This document shows positions 33,228 to 41,975 of a stretch of DNA of 64,000 bases, piece after piece. The stretch's first letter is position 1, and each line of letters opens with the position of its first letter. The DNA comes from an uncultured Porphyromonas sp. Lineage in GTDB: Bacteria > Bacteroidota > Bacteroidia > Bacteroidales > Porphyromonadaceae. The notes under the pieces are model-generated. The model saw only the letters and a program-made list of their open reading frames with translations, was not told the origin of the DNA and searched no databases. A program made the translations under genes and the position numbers. The stretch lies in contig NZ_CAJZFJ010000001.1 of assembly GCF_915070105.1 (NCBI RefSeq), positions 1 through 64,000 of the forward strand, written 5' to 3'.

Positions 33228-35312
33228 TTACTCGAGGGTCATCAGTAGGAAGGCATACTCGAATGCTGTATCTCGTATCCCGTCATAGCGTCCTGTGGCA
33301 CCTCCGTGTCCAGAGGTCATATCCATATGTAGGAGCAGGAGGTGGTCATCGGTCTTGAGGGTACGTAGCTTGGCGACATACTTCGTGGGCTCGTGGAAGA
33401 GTACCTGCGAGTCGTTGAGTCCACCGGTGACGAGGAGGTGCGGGTAGGGCCCTGAGTGGAGGTTGTCATAGGGGGAGTAGCTGAGCATATACTGCAGATA
33501 CTCGGGATCATTGGGGTTGCCCCACTCCTCATATTCGCCCGTGGTGAGGGGAAGGGTCTCATCAAGCATCGTCGTCACGACATCTACGAAGGGGACTTGT
33601 GCGATGACTGCGTGGAAGAGCTCAGGGCGCATATTCACCACAGCACCCATGAGTAGCCCACCTGCACTACCTCCCATAGCTGTGAGTCGCTCGGATGAGG
33701 TATATCCCTCCTGGATGAGGTGCTCGGCGCAGGCGATGAAGTCGGTGAAGGTATTACGCTTCTTCAGGAACTTGCCCTCCTCGTACCAAGCTTCACCTAG
33801 GTCGCTCCCCCCACGTACCTGTGCGAGGGCATAGACAAAGCCCCTATCGACCAAGCTGAATATAGATACCCCGAAGTGGGCATCCATCGCTATCCCATAG
33901 CTCCCATAGCCATAGAGGAGAGCGGGGGCAGAGCCATCCCGTACGAGGTCTCGACGATAGAGTAGAGCCATCGGGACACGTGCCCCATCAGGTGCTGTCG
34001 CCCATCTGCGCTCCACGATGTAGCGCTCGGGGGAGAAGCCTCCGCCGACCTCTTGCTCCTTCAGTAGGCGACTCTCGCCTGTCGTGAGGTCGTACTCGTA
34101 GAGGGAGGAGGGGCGATTGAGCGAGGAATAGACATAGCGTATCGTCGTGGCCTCATACTGGCTATTGCCACGTAGACTGATCGTGTAGACGGGTTCGGGG
34201 AAGTGGATCTTGCCCTGCTCCTGACCTTGGCTGGTGAGGATACGTATCTCGGTCAGTCCTTCTCGTCGCTCTTCTAGGGCGATATAGTCCTGGTAGACAC
34301 CGATGCTATCAAGGCGTACATCCTCTCGGTGGGGAATGAGGAGCGTCCAGCTTAGACGTTCAGAGACCTCTGCCTGTGGGGCGGTATAGACCATGCCATT
34401 TAGGTGCTCCTTATCCTTGTAGTAGATGTAGAAGCGGTCTCTGTGCGAGAGGATTGAGTAGCGTACGTCAGCCTCTCTTGGCAGGAAGAGCTTGGGGTCT
34501 CTATCCTCGCCCGAGCTCCAGAGGTAGTACTCCTCGCTGGTCGTGCTGCTGGAGGTAGAGATGAAGATGAACTCACGTGTCTTCGTCTCGCTGACACTGC
34601 AGGAGAAGCGTCCGTCTAGCTCCTCATATAGGAGCTCAGCCCCGGGCTCCGATAGGTGCTGGACATAGATGCGCGAGGACCTCAGAGTGTCGTCTATGAG
34701 GCTGTAGTAGATGGTCTCGCTGTCCTCTGCCCAAGCCAACGAAGAGACACCCTGCAGGCAGAAGTCGAGGTCTTCGCCCCGCACGAGGTCCCGGATGCGT
34801 AGCTCAAACTCCGCGTAGGAGCCCGTATCGTTGGAGAAATAAGCTGCTAGACGATTGTCTGGGCTAATGGCATAGCCTGCAAAGATGAAGGCAGGCTTGC
34901 CCTCGGCCAAGGCATTGACATCGAAGAGGAGCTCTCCGCCTGTGACAGCCTCTGGATGCTCGCCCCATTCGGCCTCGAAGGCCTTAGCCTCGTAGCGGTA
35001 GTGTGTCGGGTACTGCTTCCCCTTCTCCGTGCAGGTGTAGTAATAGTAGCCTCGGCGTAGGGTAGGGTAGCTCTGGTCATCCTCCTTGATACGCCCGAGG
35101 ATCTCCTGATAGATCGTCTCCTGCAGCTCCTTTGTCCCCTGCATGACCTCCTCGGTGTAGGCATTCTCTGCCTGTAGATAAGAGAGCACCTCGGGGGAGG
35201 ACTTATCTCGCATGTAGTAGAAGGGGTCTGTGCGCTCTGTGTCTAGGTGACGTAGTAGCTCGGGTCTAGCCTCTGCCTGAGGGGGAGTAGGGAAGTGGGA
35301 TTGCTTGTACAC
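33228..35312 (-). CDS. ptrB: Oligopeptidase B (S9 family), 694 aa
   Basis: Serine peptidase of the prolyl oligopeptidase clan that cuts short peptides after Lys or Arg. It has an N-terminal seven-bladed propeller (DPFYYMRDKSSPEVLSYLQ near the start) and a C-terminal alpha/beta-hydrolase domain with catalytic GGSAGGLLMG (Ser 549), GGLNDSQVLFHEPTKY (Asp) and GHGGATGRYDG (His). The start is GTG at 35312, 12 bp after the upstream gene's stop. Last gene of the dapB-lepB operon and followed by a good hairpin. Normal length for the family. Cytoplasmic by lack of a signal peptide. Confidence 0.95.
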   Translation of the reverse strand: MYKQSHFPTPPQAEARPELLRHLDTERTDPFYYMRDKSSPEVLSYLQAENAYTEEVMQGTKELQETIYQEILGRIKEDDQSYPTLRRGYYYYTCTEKGKQYPTHYRYEAKAFEAEWGEHPEAVTGGELLFDVNALAEGKPAFIFAGYAISPDNRLAAYFSNDTGSYAEFELRIRDLVRGEDLDFCLQGVSSLAWAEDSETIYYSLIDDTLRSSRIYVQHLSEPGAELLYEELDGRFSCSVSETKTREFIFISTSSSTTSEEYYLWSSGEDRDPKLFLPREADVRYSILSHRDRFYIYYKDKEHLNGMVYTAPQAEVSERLSWTLLIPHREDVRLDSIGVYQDYIALEERREGLTEIRILTSQGQEQGKIHFPEPVYTISLRGNSQYEATTIRYVYSSLNRPSSLYEYDLTTGESRLLKEQEVGGGFSPERYIVERRWATAPDGARVPMALLYRRDLVRDGSAPALLYGYGSYGIAMDAHFGVSIFSLVDRGFVYALAQVRGGSDLGEAWYEEGKFLKKRNTFTDFIACAEHLIQEGYTSSERLTAMGGSAGGLLMGAVVNMRPELFHAVIAQVPFVDVVTTMLDETLPLTTGEYEEWGNPNDPEYLQYMLSYSPYDNLHSGPYPHLLVTGGLNDSQVLFHEPTKYVAKLRTLKTDDHLLLLHMDMTSGHGGATGRYDGIRDTAFEYAFLLMTLE

Positions 35313-35324
35313 GCTTACTTTCGT

Positions 35325-35981
35325 TTAGGGGATTGTGGGACAGACGTAGCTGTCCCGAAGGATGAGTAGAGCCTCCGGGCCCATATCAAAGAGTAGATCG
35401 AGGATGCTGAGATCAGGGACGAAGCCAAAGCGGTCTCGGTAGACCTGATGATAGGGACGGGGCACGAAGGTCGGGTTAGGCTCGGGATGCTTGGGACGTA
35501 AGCCATACCGCCAATCCTCTGGATGTGAGCCCAGAGGTGTGAAGGCCTCCGTCTCCTGCCAGGACACCTCTAGGTGTAGGAGTTGTAGGAGCTGTGTGAA
35601 GAGGGCTTCGTTGAAGTCCCATAGATACCTATACCCCCGCTCATAGATCGGCAGTAGATCATCTATGTAATACTCATAGAAAGGACTAGAGCCGTATGCC
35701 GTGCTCAATGCCTGTAGGTGAAGGTGTCGCCACGAGCCATGCTCCGAGATACGTACCTCACGGATAGGAGTCTTGAGACTCGGGGACTGCTCCACGGGGA
35801 TCGTCAGCGCCTGCAGTCCGTTGGGACTAAGTATATGACAGCGGTTGCGGTAGGTCTGCTTGATATAGTTCTCCTCAGCCTCGATCCCCACGAGCCCTTC
35901 ACCTATATGATAGAGCTTGGTGAAGTAGCTCACAGGTGGAGCGTAGGCCGTAGAGAGGAGGAGCGAGAAGGGAGACTGCAC
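35325..35981 (-). CDS. WbqC-like family protein, 218 aa
   Basis: WbqC-type protein (named for O-antigen clusters; molecular role not established). Visible: LLLSTAYAPPVSYFTKLYHI at the start, IEAEENYIKQTYRNRCHIL, and PFYEYYIDDLLPIYERGYRYLWDFNEAL in the middle. GTG 35981 is the only upstream start in frame and gives a family-like N-terminus. The dapB-lepB-lepB2-wbqC gene order recurs in Bacteroidales genomes (from memory), and here spacing is 10-12 bp on both sides, indicating co-transcription. Confidence 0.8.
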   Translation of the reverse strand: MQSPFSLLLSTAYAPPVSYFTKLYHIGEGLVGIEAEENYIKQTYRNRCHILSPNGLQALTIPVEQSPSLKTPIREVRISEHGSWRHLHLQALSTAYGSSPFYEYYIDDLLPIYERGYRYLWDFNEALFTQLLQLLHLEVSWQETEAFTPLGSHPEDWRYGLRPKHPEPNPTFVPRPYHQVYRDRFGFVPDLSILDLLFDMGPEALLILRDSYVCPTIP

Positions 35982-35991
35982 GTACTAGGGC

Positions 35992-36651
35992 TTAGAGGGC
36001 AAAGAGGACGACTCCCTCGATGGCTTCGCTTGGGATGATCCCTAGATGACGTGAGTCTGGGGCTTGACTTGGCTGATCAATGAGCACCCAGTAGTAGTCT
36101 CGGTAGAAGGTGCGACGAGGGTCACGTCGTAGCTTCTCGATCCAGGTACTGGTATCTGTCCCTAGTCGCTCTCGGCGGTCACGAGCCAGTCCTAGGCGTT
36201 CCTCACTGAGGAGTGCCGTGCGATAGGCTACGAGGCTACGGGGAGAGATCGTATATACACCCTTGCGTCGGGGTACACGAAGAGCGTAGCTCTCATCGGT
36301 GCGCTTGGCTCGATAGTCCTTCTGTGGTCGTGCATTGACGTAGAGTTTGCCTTTAAGGAGCTCTATCGAGTCTCCTGGTAGGCCAATGACCCGACCTAGA
36401 GCCAGCTGATGATGACGCTTGTCTCCAGTGACCTGCTGCACCTGCAGTAGGACGACATCCCCTCTATGTGGTGTCTTCCCCCTCAAGGCAAGAGCCCATG
36501 CTCCCTGCCGTATCTTAGGCTCCATCGTACGTGTATGTGCCCTAAACGGAATTAGGACGAAGAGGCGAAGTACGACTACGAGGACGAGAATCCCCAGCGG
36601 TAGTGCCCCGTATAGGAGCCAGTTCCGAACCTTATTATCCTTACTTGCCAT
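35992..36651 (-). CDS. S26 signal-peptidase-like protein with lost catalytic residues, 219 aa
   Basis: Paralogue of signal peptidase I. It has one membrane helix (LPLGILVLVVVLRLFVLIP, about residues 17-35) and retains PHRGDVVLLQ and ALGRVIGLPGDSIELL. The catalytic Ser site is Thr 42 (TRTMEP, where lepB has SSSLEK), and the Lys site is Gly 86 (LGRVIGLPG, where lepB has VKRCIGLPG). The GDNR box is replaced by IDQP, though DSR remains. It overlaps lepB by 11 bp and is in the same operon. Likely not a protease; perhaps a binding or assembly partner of LepB. A frameshift or sequencing error does not explain point changes at both sites. Confidence 0.85.
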   Translation of the reverse strand: MASKDNKVRNWLLYGALPLGILVLVVVLRLFVLIPFRAHTRTMEPKIRQGAWALALRGKTPHRGDVVLLQVQQVTGDKRHHQLALGRVIGLPGDSIELLKGKLYVNARPQKDYRAKRTDESYALRVPRRKGVYTISPRSLVAYRTALLSEERLGLARDRRERLGTDTSTWIEKLRRDPRRTFYRDYYWVLIDQPSQAPDSRHLGIIPSEAIEGVVLFAL

Positions 36652-38086
36652 GGATCAGTCTCATCATCCTGCCCCAACGGATACCTCCGCTCAGCAGTGG
36701 GCGTTCGTTATTGATCGATAGCCAGAGGAAGGCAGGCTTACCGACGATATGATCCTCGGGTACGAAGCCCCAGTAACGGCTATCAGCTGACATGTGTCTG
36801 TTGTCCCCGAGCATGAAGTAATAGTTCATGCCGAAGGTATAGGTCGTCTGTGGAGTCCCATCCACTAGGTAGGTGCCGTCTGCCCTCTGCTCTAGGCTGT
36901 GGCCCTCATAGTTCCGGATACAACGGCTATAGGCAGCCACAGTCGTGGGAGTGAGGTTGATCTTCATGCCTCGACGGGGGATGAAGAGAGGACCATAATT
37001 ATCACGTGTCCAACCGGTCTTGAGTCCAAGGGGATAGACGTCTCCAGTGCTCTCCCGAGGAGCTATCTCCACATCTATTGTACGGACATAGGGCTCGCCC
37101 TGTAGTCGTCCCTTCATCTCCTCGGTCAGAGGCAGGTGATAGATGAGTCCATAGCCACGCCCTTCGATCGGAGTCATCGAGAGGCGCATCTGGCGGATGA
37201 ATCCCGATAGATCTGCCTGATCGCCTGCCTGATAGGTGTAGAGGAGCTGTACATCACGGTCGTTGATCTCGAGCTCGTCAAGTAGGCTTTGGGGGAGCGG
37301 GGTGCCATCGGTCTGGACGAAGTAGTTCAGCTGCATATTCTTCGGGTTCTCGATCGCCTTGTCATTGATGTAGACTTGGTTGTTCTTGATAGCGAAGAAT
37401 TCCCCAGGTAGCCCTATACACCGCTTGACGTAGTGGTCACGACGGTCTACGGGGCGGTAGACGATCTCCCCAAACTGTGCCCTGTCTGCCCACACGGCAT
37501 CACGCCCGTAGGCAGCGCAGAGGGTGTAGTAATCGGGGTTGGGCATGTTGAGGGCAACGGTGTCTCCAGCAGGGAAGTTGAAGACCACGAGGTCGTTGCG
37601 CTCTACCTGTCCTAGGCCACGAAGTCTGCGATAGGGCAGTGAAGGCTTGTCCAGATAGGACTTTCGCCCAAAGGCTGTATTGTGTGCCAGCGGTAGGGCG
37701 ATCGGTGTCATCGGGACACGAGGCCCATAGCTTAGCTTATTGACGAAGAGGTAGTCTCCGATAAGGAGTGTCTTCTCCAGCGAGGAAGAGGGGATAGCGA
37801 AGTTCTGGAAGAAGTAGGTGAAGATGAGGGTCACCATCAGCACGACGAAGACCACATCCTCCAGCAGAGCCCCTAGGGTACGTACCAGAGGATTGGGGTG
37901 CTTGCGCAGGTAACGCCAATTGATAAACCTCGTGAAGTAGAAGTCGATGAGTAGGGGCAGGAGCAGAAGCCACCATAGCCCAGCCCATAGGGCAAAGATG
38001 ATGAAGAGGACGATGATAATCCCGCCCTTGATGCGGGTCCATAGTTGTCGGCGTGCACTCTGTCCTTCGATCGGGTATCTTTTCAT
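36641..38086 (-). CDS. lepB: Signal peptidase I, 481 aa
   Basis: Cleaves signal peptides from exported proteins at the inner membrane. Membrane helices lie near residues 22-50 and 78-94. The catalytic Ser/Lys pair is visible: SSSLEKTLLIGDYLFVNKLS (Ser 102) and DHYVKRCIGLPGEFFAI (Lys 221), with the GDNRHMSADSRYWGFV box near the C-terminus. It is longer than enterobacterial LepB because of inserted loops, as is usual in Bacteroidetes. It lies 16 bp after dapB and overlaps its degenerate paralogue, so the two are translated together. Confidence 0.94.
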   Translation of the reverse strand: MKRYPIEGQSARRQLWTRIKGGIIIVLFIIFALWAGLWWLLLLPLLIDFYFTRFINWRYLRKHPNPLVRTLGALLEDVVFVVLMVTLIFTYFFQNFAIPSSSLEKTLLIGDYLFVNKLSYGPRVPMTPIALPLAHNTAFGRKSYLDKPSLPYRRLRGLGQVERNDLVVFNFPAGDTVALNMPNPDYYTLCAAYGRDAVWADRAQFGEIVYRPVDRRDHYVKRCIGLPGEFFAIKNNQVYINDKAIENPKNMQLNYFVQTDGTPLPQSLLDELEINDRDVQLLYTYQAGDQADLSGFIRQMRLSMTPIEGRGYGLIYHLPLTEEMKGRLQGEPYVRTIDVEIAPRESTGDVYPLGLKTGWTRDNYGPLFIPRRGMKINLTPTTVAAYSRCIRNYEGHSLEQRADGTYLVDGTPQTTYTFGMNYYFMLGDNRHMSADSRYWGFVPEDHIVGKPAFLWLSINNERPLLSGGIRWGRMMRLIHGK

Positions 38087-38102
38087 TCCTTGGGTGCTTT
38101 GA

Positions 38103-38831
38103 TTAGTGTACGTTCAGCATATCCTCCATAGTGAGCCAGCCGGTGTGCTTGGTGGCGTACTCTGCAGCTAGGATCGCTCCTAGGGCAAAGCCTTCACGTC
38201 CAAAGGCCTCATGAGTCAAGCTAATCCTATCTACCTCTGACGTATAGTGTACGGTATGGATGCCAGCGATCTCGCCCTCACGGTGTGCCTTGATGGGCAG
38301 GACATGTGGGCTGGGTTCATCGGTGAGCTCCCACTTCCTGAGCTCGTGACGCTCGTCTAGGATCGTCTCAGCTAGTGTGATGGCTGTGCCACTAGGGGCA
38401 TCGAGCTTGTGTATGTGGTGGGTCTCCTCTAGGCTTAGCTGATAGCTAGGGGCAGCCTTCATGAGCTCTGCTACTCTACGGTTGATCTGGAGGAAGAGGT
38501 TCACTCCGATACTGAAGTTCGAAGCCCAGAAGAAGGTCTTACCCCCTTCCTTGCATAGCTTCCTTAGCTTCGGCAGATCCTCGCTCCAGCCAGTCGTGCC
38601 AGAGACAGTGGGGATGCCACGCTCTAGGGCTCTGAGGCAATTGGCATAGGCCATCTGTGGGGCAGTGAACTCTATCGCTACATCTGCCGTGAGGAAACGC
38701 AGGTCGTCAAAGCGATCTTCGTCTCCCTTATCTATCGTTAGTACGATCTCGTGTCCTCGCCTCTGGGCTACTTGCTCTAGGACATGTCCCATCTTGCCGT
38801 AGCCGATGAGTACGATCTTTAGCTTCTTCAT
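38103..38831 (-). CDS. dapB: 4-hydroxy-tetrahydrodipicolinate reductase, 242 aa
   Basis: Reduces the dipicolinate precursor with NAD(P)H in lysine and diaminopimelate synthesis, feeding peptidoglycan. MKKLKIVLIGYGKMGHVLEQ gives the nucleotide-binding loop; EETHHIHKLDAPSGTAITLA holds the catalytic His and Lys. The ATG at 38831 was chosen because homologues begin with this motif; an ATG at 38858 would add nine residues. First gene of the dapB-lepB-S26-like-wbqC-ptrB operon, with a -7 box at 38910-38917. Confidence 0.93.
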   Translation of the reverse strand: MKKLKIVLIGYGKMGHVLEQVAQRRGHEIVLTIDKGDEDRFDDLRFLTADVAIEFTAPQMAYANCLRALERGIPTVSGTTGWSEDLPKLRKLCKEGGKTFFWASNFSIGVNLFLQINRRVAELMKAAPSYQLSLEETHHIHKLDAPSGTAITLAETILDERHELRKWELTDEPSPHVLPIKAHREGEIAGIHTVHYTSEVDRISLTHEAFGREGFALGAILAAEYATKHTGWLTMEDMLNVH

Positions 38832-38909
38832 CTTATTTGTTGGGTGTGGGGGCTGCATGGAGCTTCCCTTAGTGCCAGCCCTTCACGCTTAGCGCATTCG
38901 TATTACTCG

Positions 38910-38917
38910 CAAAGATA
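38910..38917 (-). promoter_or_regulatory. -7 promoter box of the dapB operon
   Basis: TATCTTTG on the minus strand, preceded by CGT as in the fucosidase promoter. About 80 bp ahead of the dapB ATG. No -33 match. Confidence 0.5.
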
Positions 38918-39108
38918 ACGAAAACAGCCTACTCACACCCCCCGTCCACCGAGACAGAGTGTCTGGTGAAGGCCTTCACCTCTGACCCCTCACCCTCATC
39001 TCCTCTGCCTGTAGCCAGCCCTCTCTACAGTGCTCGGGTACGCTCCTCCTCAGCCAGGGGGGAGCCCCCCTAATTACCCCGCCTCAGTCCCTATAACGAG
39101 GAGACAAA

Positions 39109-39174
39109 TGTGTACACGCGTGTACACATTTGTATACAGGCGTGTACACTACTGTATACACACGTGTACACAAG
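39109..39174. repeat. Family A core only (three 22-bp units)
   Basis: Three 22-bp units start TGTGTACAC or TGTATACA and end in GTGTACAC plus four bases. The order of the GTGTACAC and GTATAC halves differs from the other loci, and the flanks CATACTTAGAGCG and CATCCCTCCTAGGTAG are missing, so this is a diverged or stand-alone copy. Confidence 0.75.
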
Positions 39175-39472
39175 TGCGCTCTCGGTATGTCCTAGGGGAG
39201 GCTTATCTCACACCCGTAGAAAAGGCGTCACCACACTAGCCACAGGGCACAGCTAGGGGGGCTGGAGCTCCATAGCCCGAGTCGCTGTTGGGCTTGCCCC
39301 GATCCCTTGACCATGAGTCGTACAGTGGAGTGGAATGTAAAGATGAGGTGTGGAGCAGGAGGATAGTATGTGAGCGGGGAAAAAAGTGTAATTTTACGGC
39401 AGGTAGGTGGGACGACTCCATGTAGTACATCGTCACTGTCCTGCCGATGAACCTTTTAATTAGGATATAGAT

Positions 39473-40153
39473 ATGAAGATCTTCCTCAGCATCTGCACTC
39501 TTGCCCTCGGACTCAGTCTGACCTCTTGCGATCTGTCTATGCTCACTAATCGAAGTGAGACGAACCGCATTGAGCGTGGTATGACCAAGCGTGAGGTAAC
39601 CAATATTCTTGGCACACCCTCCTATCGTCGTCTCGCCACAGACGGCTCTGAGGACTGGGAGTATCGCCGTACCAACATCCTAGGGGAGACCTCGGTCGTG
39701 GTCGTCACCTTCTATGACAACCGTGTCGTACGTATGGACTCCTACAACGGAGACGACTGGGAGCGTCGCCGCTCACAGAGGGACTACCCAAGCTACCCAT
39801 CTAACCCTACTTACCCCTCTAACCCTCGCTACCCAAGCTATCCACAGGATCCTCGCTATGAGGACGAGCGTGATAGAGAATCCTTTGAGGACTTCCTAAG
39901 GGCGATCGCAGATAAGCACTTCACTAAGGATAAGATACGCTTCATCCGTGATGCTGCTCGTCGCAACGTCTTCACTGTGGCGCAGACTGCCCGCATTCTG
40001 CGCCTCTTCACCTGGGATAGCGAGAAGCTCGAGGTGCTGGAAGCCCTTGCTCCACGTCTGAGGGATGGCTACAATGCGTATAAGCTCGTAGACCTATTCA
40101 CCTTCTCTAGCAATCAGGAGAAGGCTAGGCGCATCCTCGGCCTGACACGTTAA
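39473..40153 (+). CDS. BamE-like/DUF4476-like lipoprotein 1, 226 aa
   Basis: Lipoprotein with Cys 19 (LSLTSC). Residues about 28-90 resemble the BamE/SmpA outer-membrane assembly fold (NRIERGMTKREVTNILGTPS, then WEYRRTN). A Tyr/Pro/Ser linker (YPSNPTYPSNPRYPSYPQDP, about residues 110-130) connects it to a DUF4476-like helical domain (about 140-226: KHFTKDKIRFIRDAARRNVF, LFTWDSEKLEVLEALAPRLR, GYNAYKLVDLF). First of three adjacent paralogues with 25- and 19-bp gaps, so one operon. Predicted periplasm-facing outer-membrane protein; no function is known for DUF4476. Confidence 0.8.
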   Translation: MKIFLSICTLALGLSLTSCDLSMLTNRSETNRIERGMTKREVTNILGTPSYRRLATDGSEDWEYRRTNILGETSVVVVTFYDNRVVRMDSYNGDDWERRRSQRDYPSYPSNPTYPSNPRYPSYPQDPRYEDERDRESFEDFLRAIADKHFTKDKIRFIRDAARRNVFTVAQTARILRLFTWDSEKLEVLEALAPRLRDGYNAYKLVDLFTFSSNQEKARRILGLTR

Positions 40154-40178
40154 AGAAACCCCCAACATAATACTACCA

Positions 40179-41168
40179 ATGAAGAAATATGCATGGGCTC
40201 TCGTATGCCTAGTCCTCGCCCTCACGACCTCCTGTGGGGGTGTGGGGAAGGCTCGGAGCAAAGTCAATCAGATCGAACGAGGAATGACCAAGGGGCAGAT
40301 CACAGCTCTGCTGGGTGCACCTAAGAACAAGAGTGTCCAGGATGATGGCACCGAGACCTGGGAGTACGTCTACACAGACATCCTATCTAGGCAGTTAGAT
40401 GTGACGGTGACCTTCGCTCAGGATCGTGTCTCCAAGTATGACAGCCGTCAGAGTGTAGTGGAGCAAGATCGTCATGTGAGCTCGGGTCCCGTAGTACCCA
40501 TTCCTAGCCCCGTCCCAACCCCAGTACCAGGAGGCTATCCAGACCCGAGGGTGCTGGAGGAGGAGGCTCGAGCCTTCGAGGACTTCTACGGTGAGGTACG
40601 TCGTATCCCCTTCGAAGAGGAGCGTATAGGCTTCATCCAGAGTGTGGCTCGGCGCAGCCTCTTCACGGTCGATCAGGCTGGACGGCTTATTACCCTCTTC
40701 CACTGGGACGAACAGCGTCTCGCTCTACTAGAGGCACTTGCTCCACGACTGAGGAATGGCTACAATGCCTTCCGTCTGCTGGAGCTCTTCTCCTATGGAC
40801 CAGCCCAGGATCGGGCTCGCCAGATCCTAGAGCGTGTGCCTCCCGTACCGAGGGAGTATGATCCCCGCTATGGCGGTCAGGTCGAGCCAAGGGAGAGCTT
40901 CGAGGAATTCCTAAGCGTAGTAGAGCGACAGACCTGGGACAAGGACAAGATCCGCTATATCCAAGATGCCGCACGATACAACTCGTTCACTGTCGCTCAG
41001 GTAGCTCGCTTACTCAAGCTCTTTACCTGGGATAAGGAGAAGCTACAGGTACTAGAGGCGGTCGCCCTACGTATACGGGATGGCTATAATGCCTATCGCC
41101 TCATAGACCTCTTCGACTTCGACAACGCCCAGCAGCAGGCTCGCCGTATCCTAGGTCTCACAGAATAA
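40179..41168 (+). CDS. BamE-like/DUF4476-like lipoprotein 2 with doubled domain, 329 aa
   Basis: Second paralogue: lipobox LTTSC (Cys 19), BamE-like segment (NQIERGMTKGQITALLGAPK), a Pro/Val linker, then two DUF4476-like domains (about residues 128-215 and 240-329). The two are similar (FVFIQSVARRSLFTV-type and IQDAARYNSFTVAQV; LEALAPRLRNGYNAFRLLEL and LEAVALRIRDGYNAYRLIDL), so the second domain arose by duplication. Same operon as its neighbours. Function unknown. Confidence 0.8.
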   Translation: MKKYAWALVCLVLALTTSCGGVGKARSKVNQIERGMTKGQITALLGAPKNKSVQDDGTETWEYVYTDILSRQLDVTVTFAQDRVSKYDSRQSVVEQDRHVSSGPVVPIPSPVPTPVPGGYPDPRVLEEEARAFEDFYGEVRRIPFEEERIGFIQSVARRSLFTVDQAGRLITLFHWDEQRLALLEALAPRLRNGYNAFRLLELFSYGPAQDRARQILERVPPVPREYDPRYGGQVEPRESFEEFLSVVERQTWDKDKIRYIQDAARYNSFTVAQVARLLKLFTWDKEKLQVLEAVALRIRDGYNAYRLIDLFDFDNAQQQARRILGLTE

Positions 41169-41187
41169 GCCCAACAAGATAGACCCT

Positions 41188-41898
41188 ATGAAGAGACATG
41201 CAATGAAGGTCCTAGCTCTCGTGGTGGGGGTGCTTGCTCTCTCCTCTTCGTGCGCTACGATAGCTCGCCAGCGTACGGCGGTGCATAAGATGGCTCAGGG
41301 GATGACTCGGCAGCAGGTCTTAACACTGCTTGGATCACCAAGAGGGAAAGAGGTGGCAGCGGGAGGAAAGGAGATTTGGTCCTATTACTTCCTTGATACC
41401 TATCGCAACTCACTGACGATCGAGGCAGCCTTCCTTCAGGATAGCCTGGTTCGTTACAGCTTCGTCGAGGGGAAGGGGGCTGACTACTTCTCTAATCAGC
41501 GTATGCCACGTACCCTCACTGTCCAGCCCGGACAGACTCCTACACCTCGGCCTGTACCACCCGCATCACGGCAGCAGAGGAGGCTTAACGAAGAGGAGCA
41601 GGACTTCAATGACTTCCTTCGTCAGCTACGAGAGGAGGCTTTCCCCGAGGAGCAGCTAGCCCTCCTACGACAGACATCGCTACGCTGCACCTACTCCGTG
41701 AAGCAAGCGATACAGATTCTTGGGGTCTTCGACTTCGAGGAGGAGCAGCTAGATGCCCTGCGGATTATAGCACCACGGCTAAGGAGGGGCTACAACATCG
41801 GTCGCCTACTTGAGTTCTTTGACGAAGGTATGGAACGAGACGAAGCTCGGAAGATCTTAGAGCGGAGGTCTACTTCCTCCCCCTCTTCAGAGTGGTAG
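41188..41898 (+). CDS. BamE-like/DUF4476-like lipoprotein 3, 236 aa
   Basis: Third, more divergent paralogue: lipobox LSSSC (Cys 22), BamE-like part (HKMAQGMTRQQVLTLLGSPR), and a C-terminal DUF4476-like domain (about 135-225: FNDFLRQLREEAFPEEQLAL, CTYSVKQAIQILGVFDFEEE, LRIIAPRLRRGYNIGRLLEF). The C-terminus is followed by a hairpin that closes the operon. It likely acts at the same site as the other two. Confidence 0.78.
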   Translation: MKRHAMKVLALVVGVLALSSSCATIARQRTAVHKMAQGMTRQQVLTLLGSPRGKEVAAGGKEIWSYYFLDTYRNSLTIEAAFLQDSLVRYSFVEGKGADYFSNQRMPRTLTVQPGQTPTPRPVPPASRQQRRLNEEEQDFNDFLRQLREEAFPEEQLALLRQTSLRCTYSVKQAIQILGVFDFEEEQLDALRIIAPRLRRGYNIGRLLEFFDEGMERDEARKILERRSTSSPSSEW

Positions 41899-41917
41899 GT
41901 ATGATCCCCACAGATAT

Positions 41918-41957
41918 GCAGAGCCCCCTATCGACCGAGGTCGATAGGGGGCTCTGC
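41918..41957. terminator. Convergent terminator, lipoprotein operon / rnhB
   Basis: Perfect 18-bp stem (41918-41935 with 41940-41957) around CGAG, between stops at 41898 and 41976. Usable from both strands. Confidence 0.8.
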
Positions 41958-41975
41958 TATTTAGGCTGGGGCTGC

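Larger units (their letters stand above)
38832..39472. other. Divergent intergenic region dapB / lipoprotein operon
   Basis: Holds the dapB -7 box (38910-38917) and a three-unit family A core (39109-39174). Upstream of the plus-strand operon is only a weak -7-like sequence, TAATTTTA (39389-39396). No gene is supported. Confidence 0.55.
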
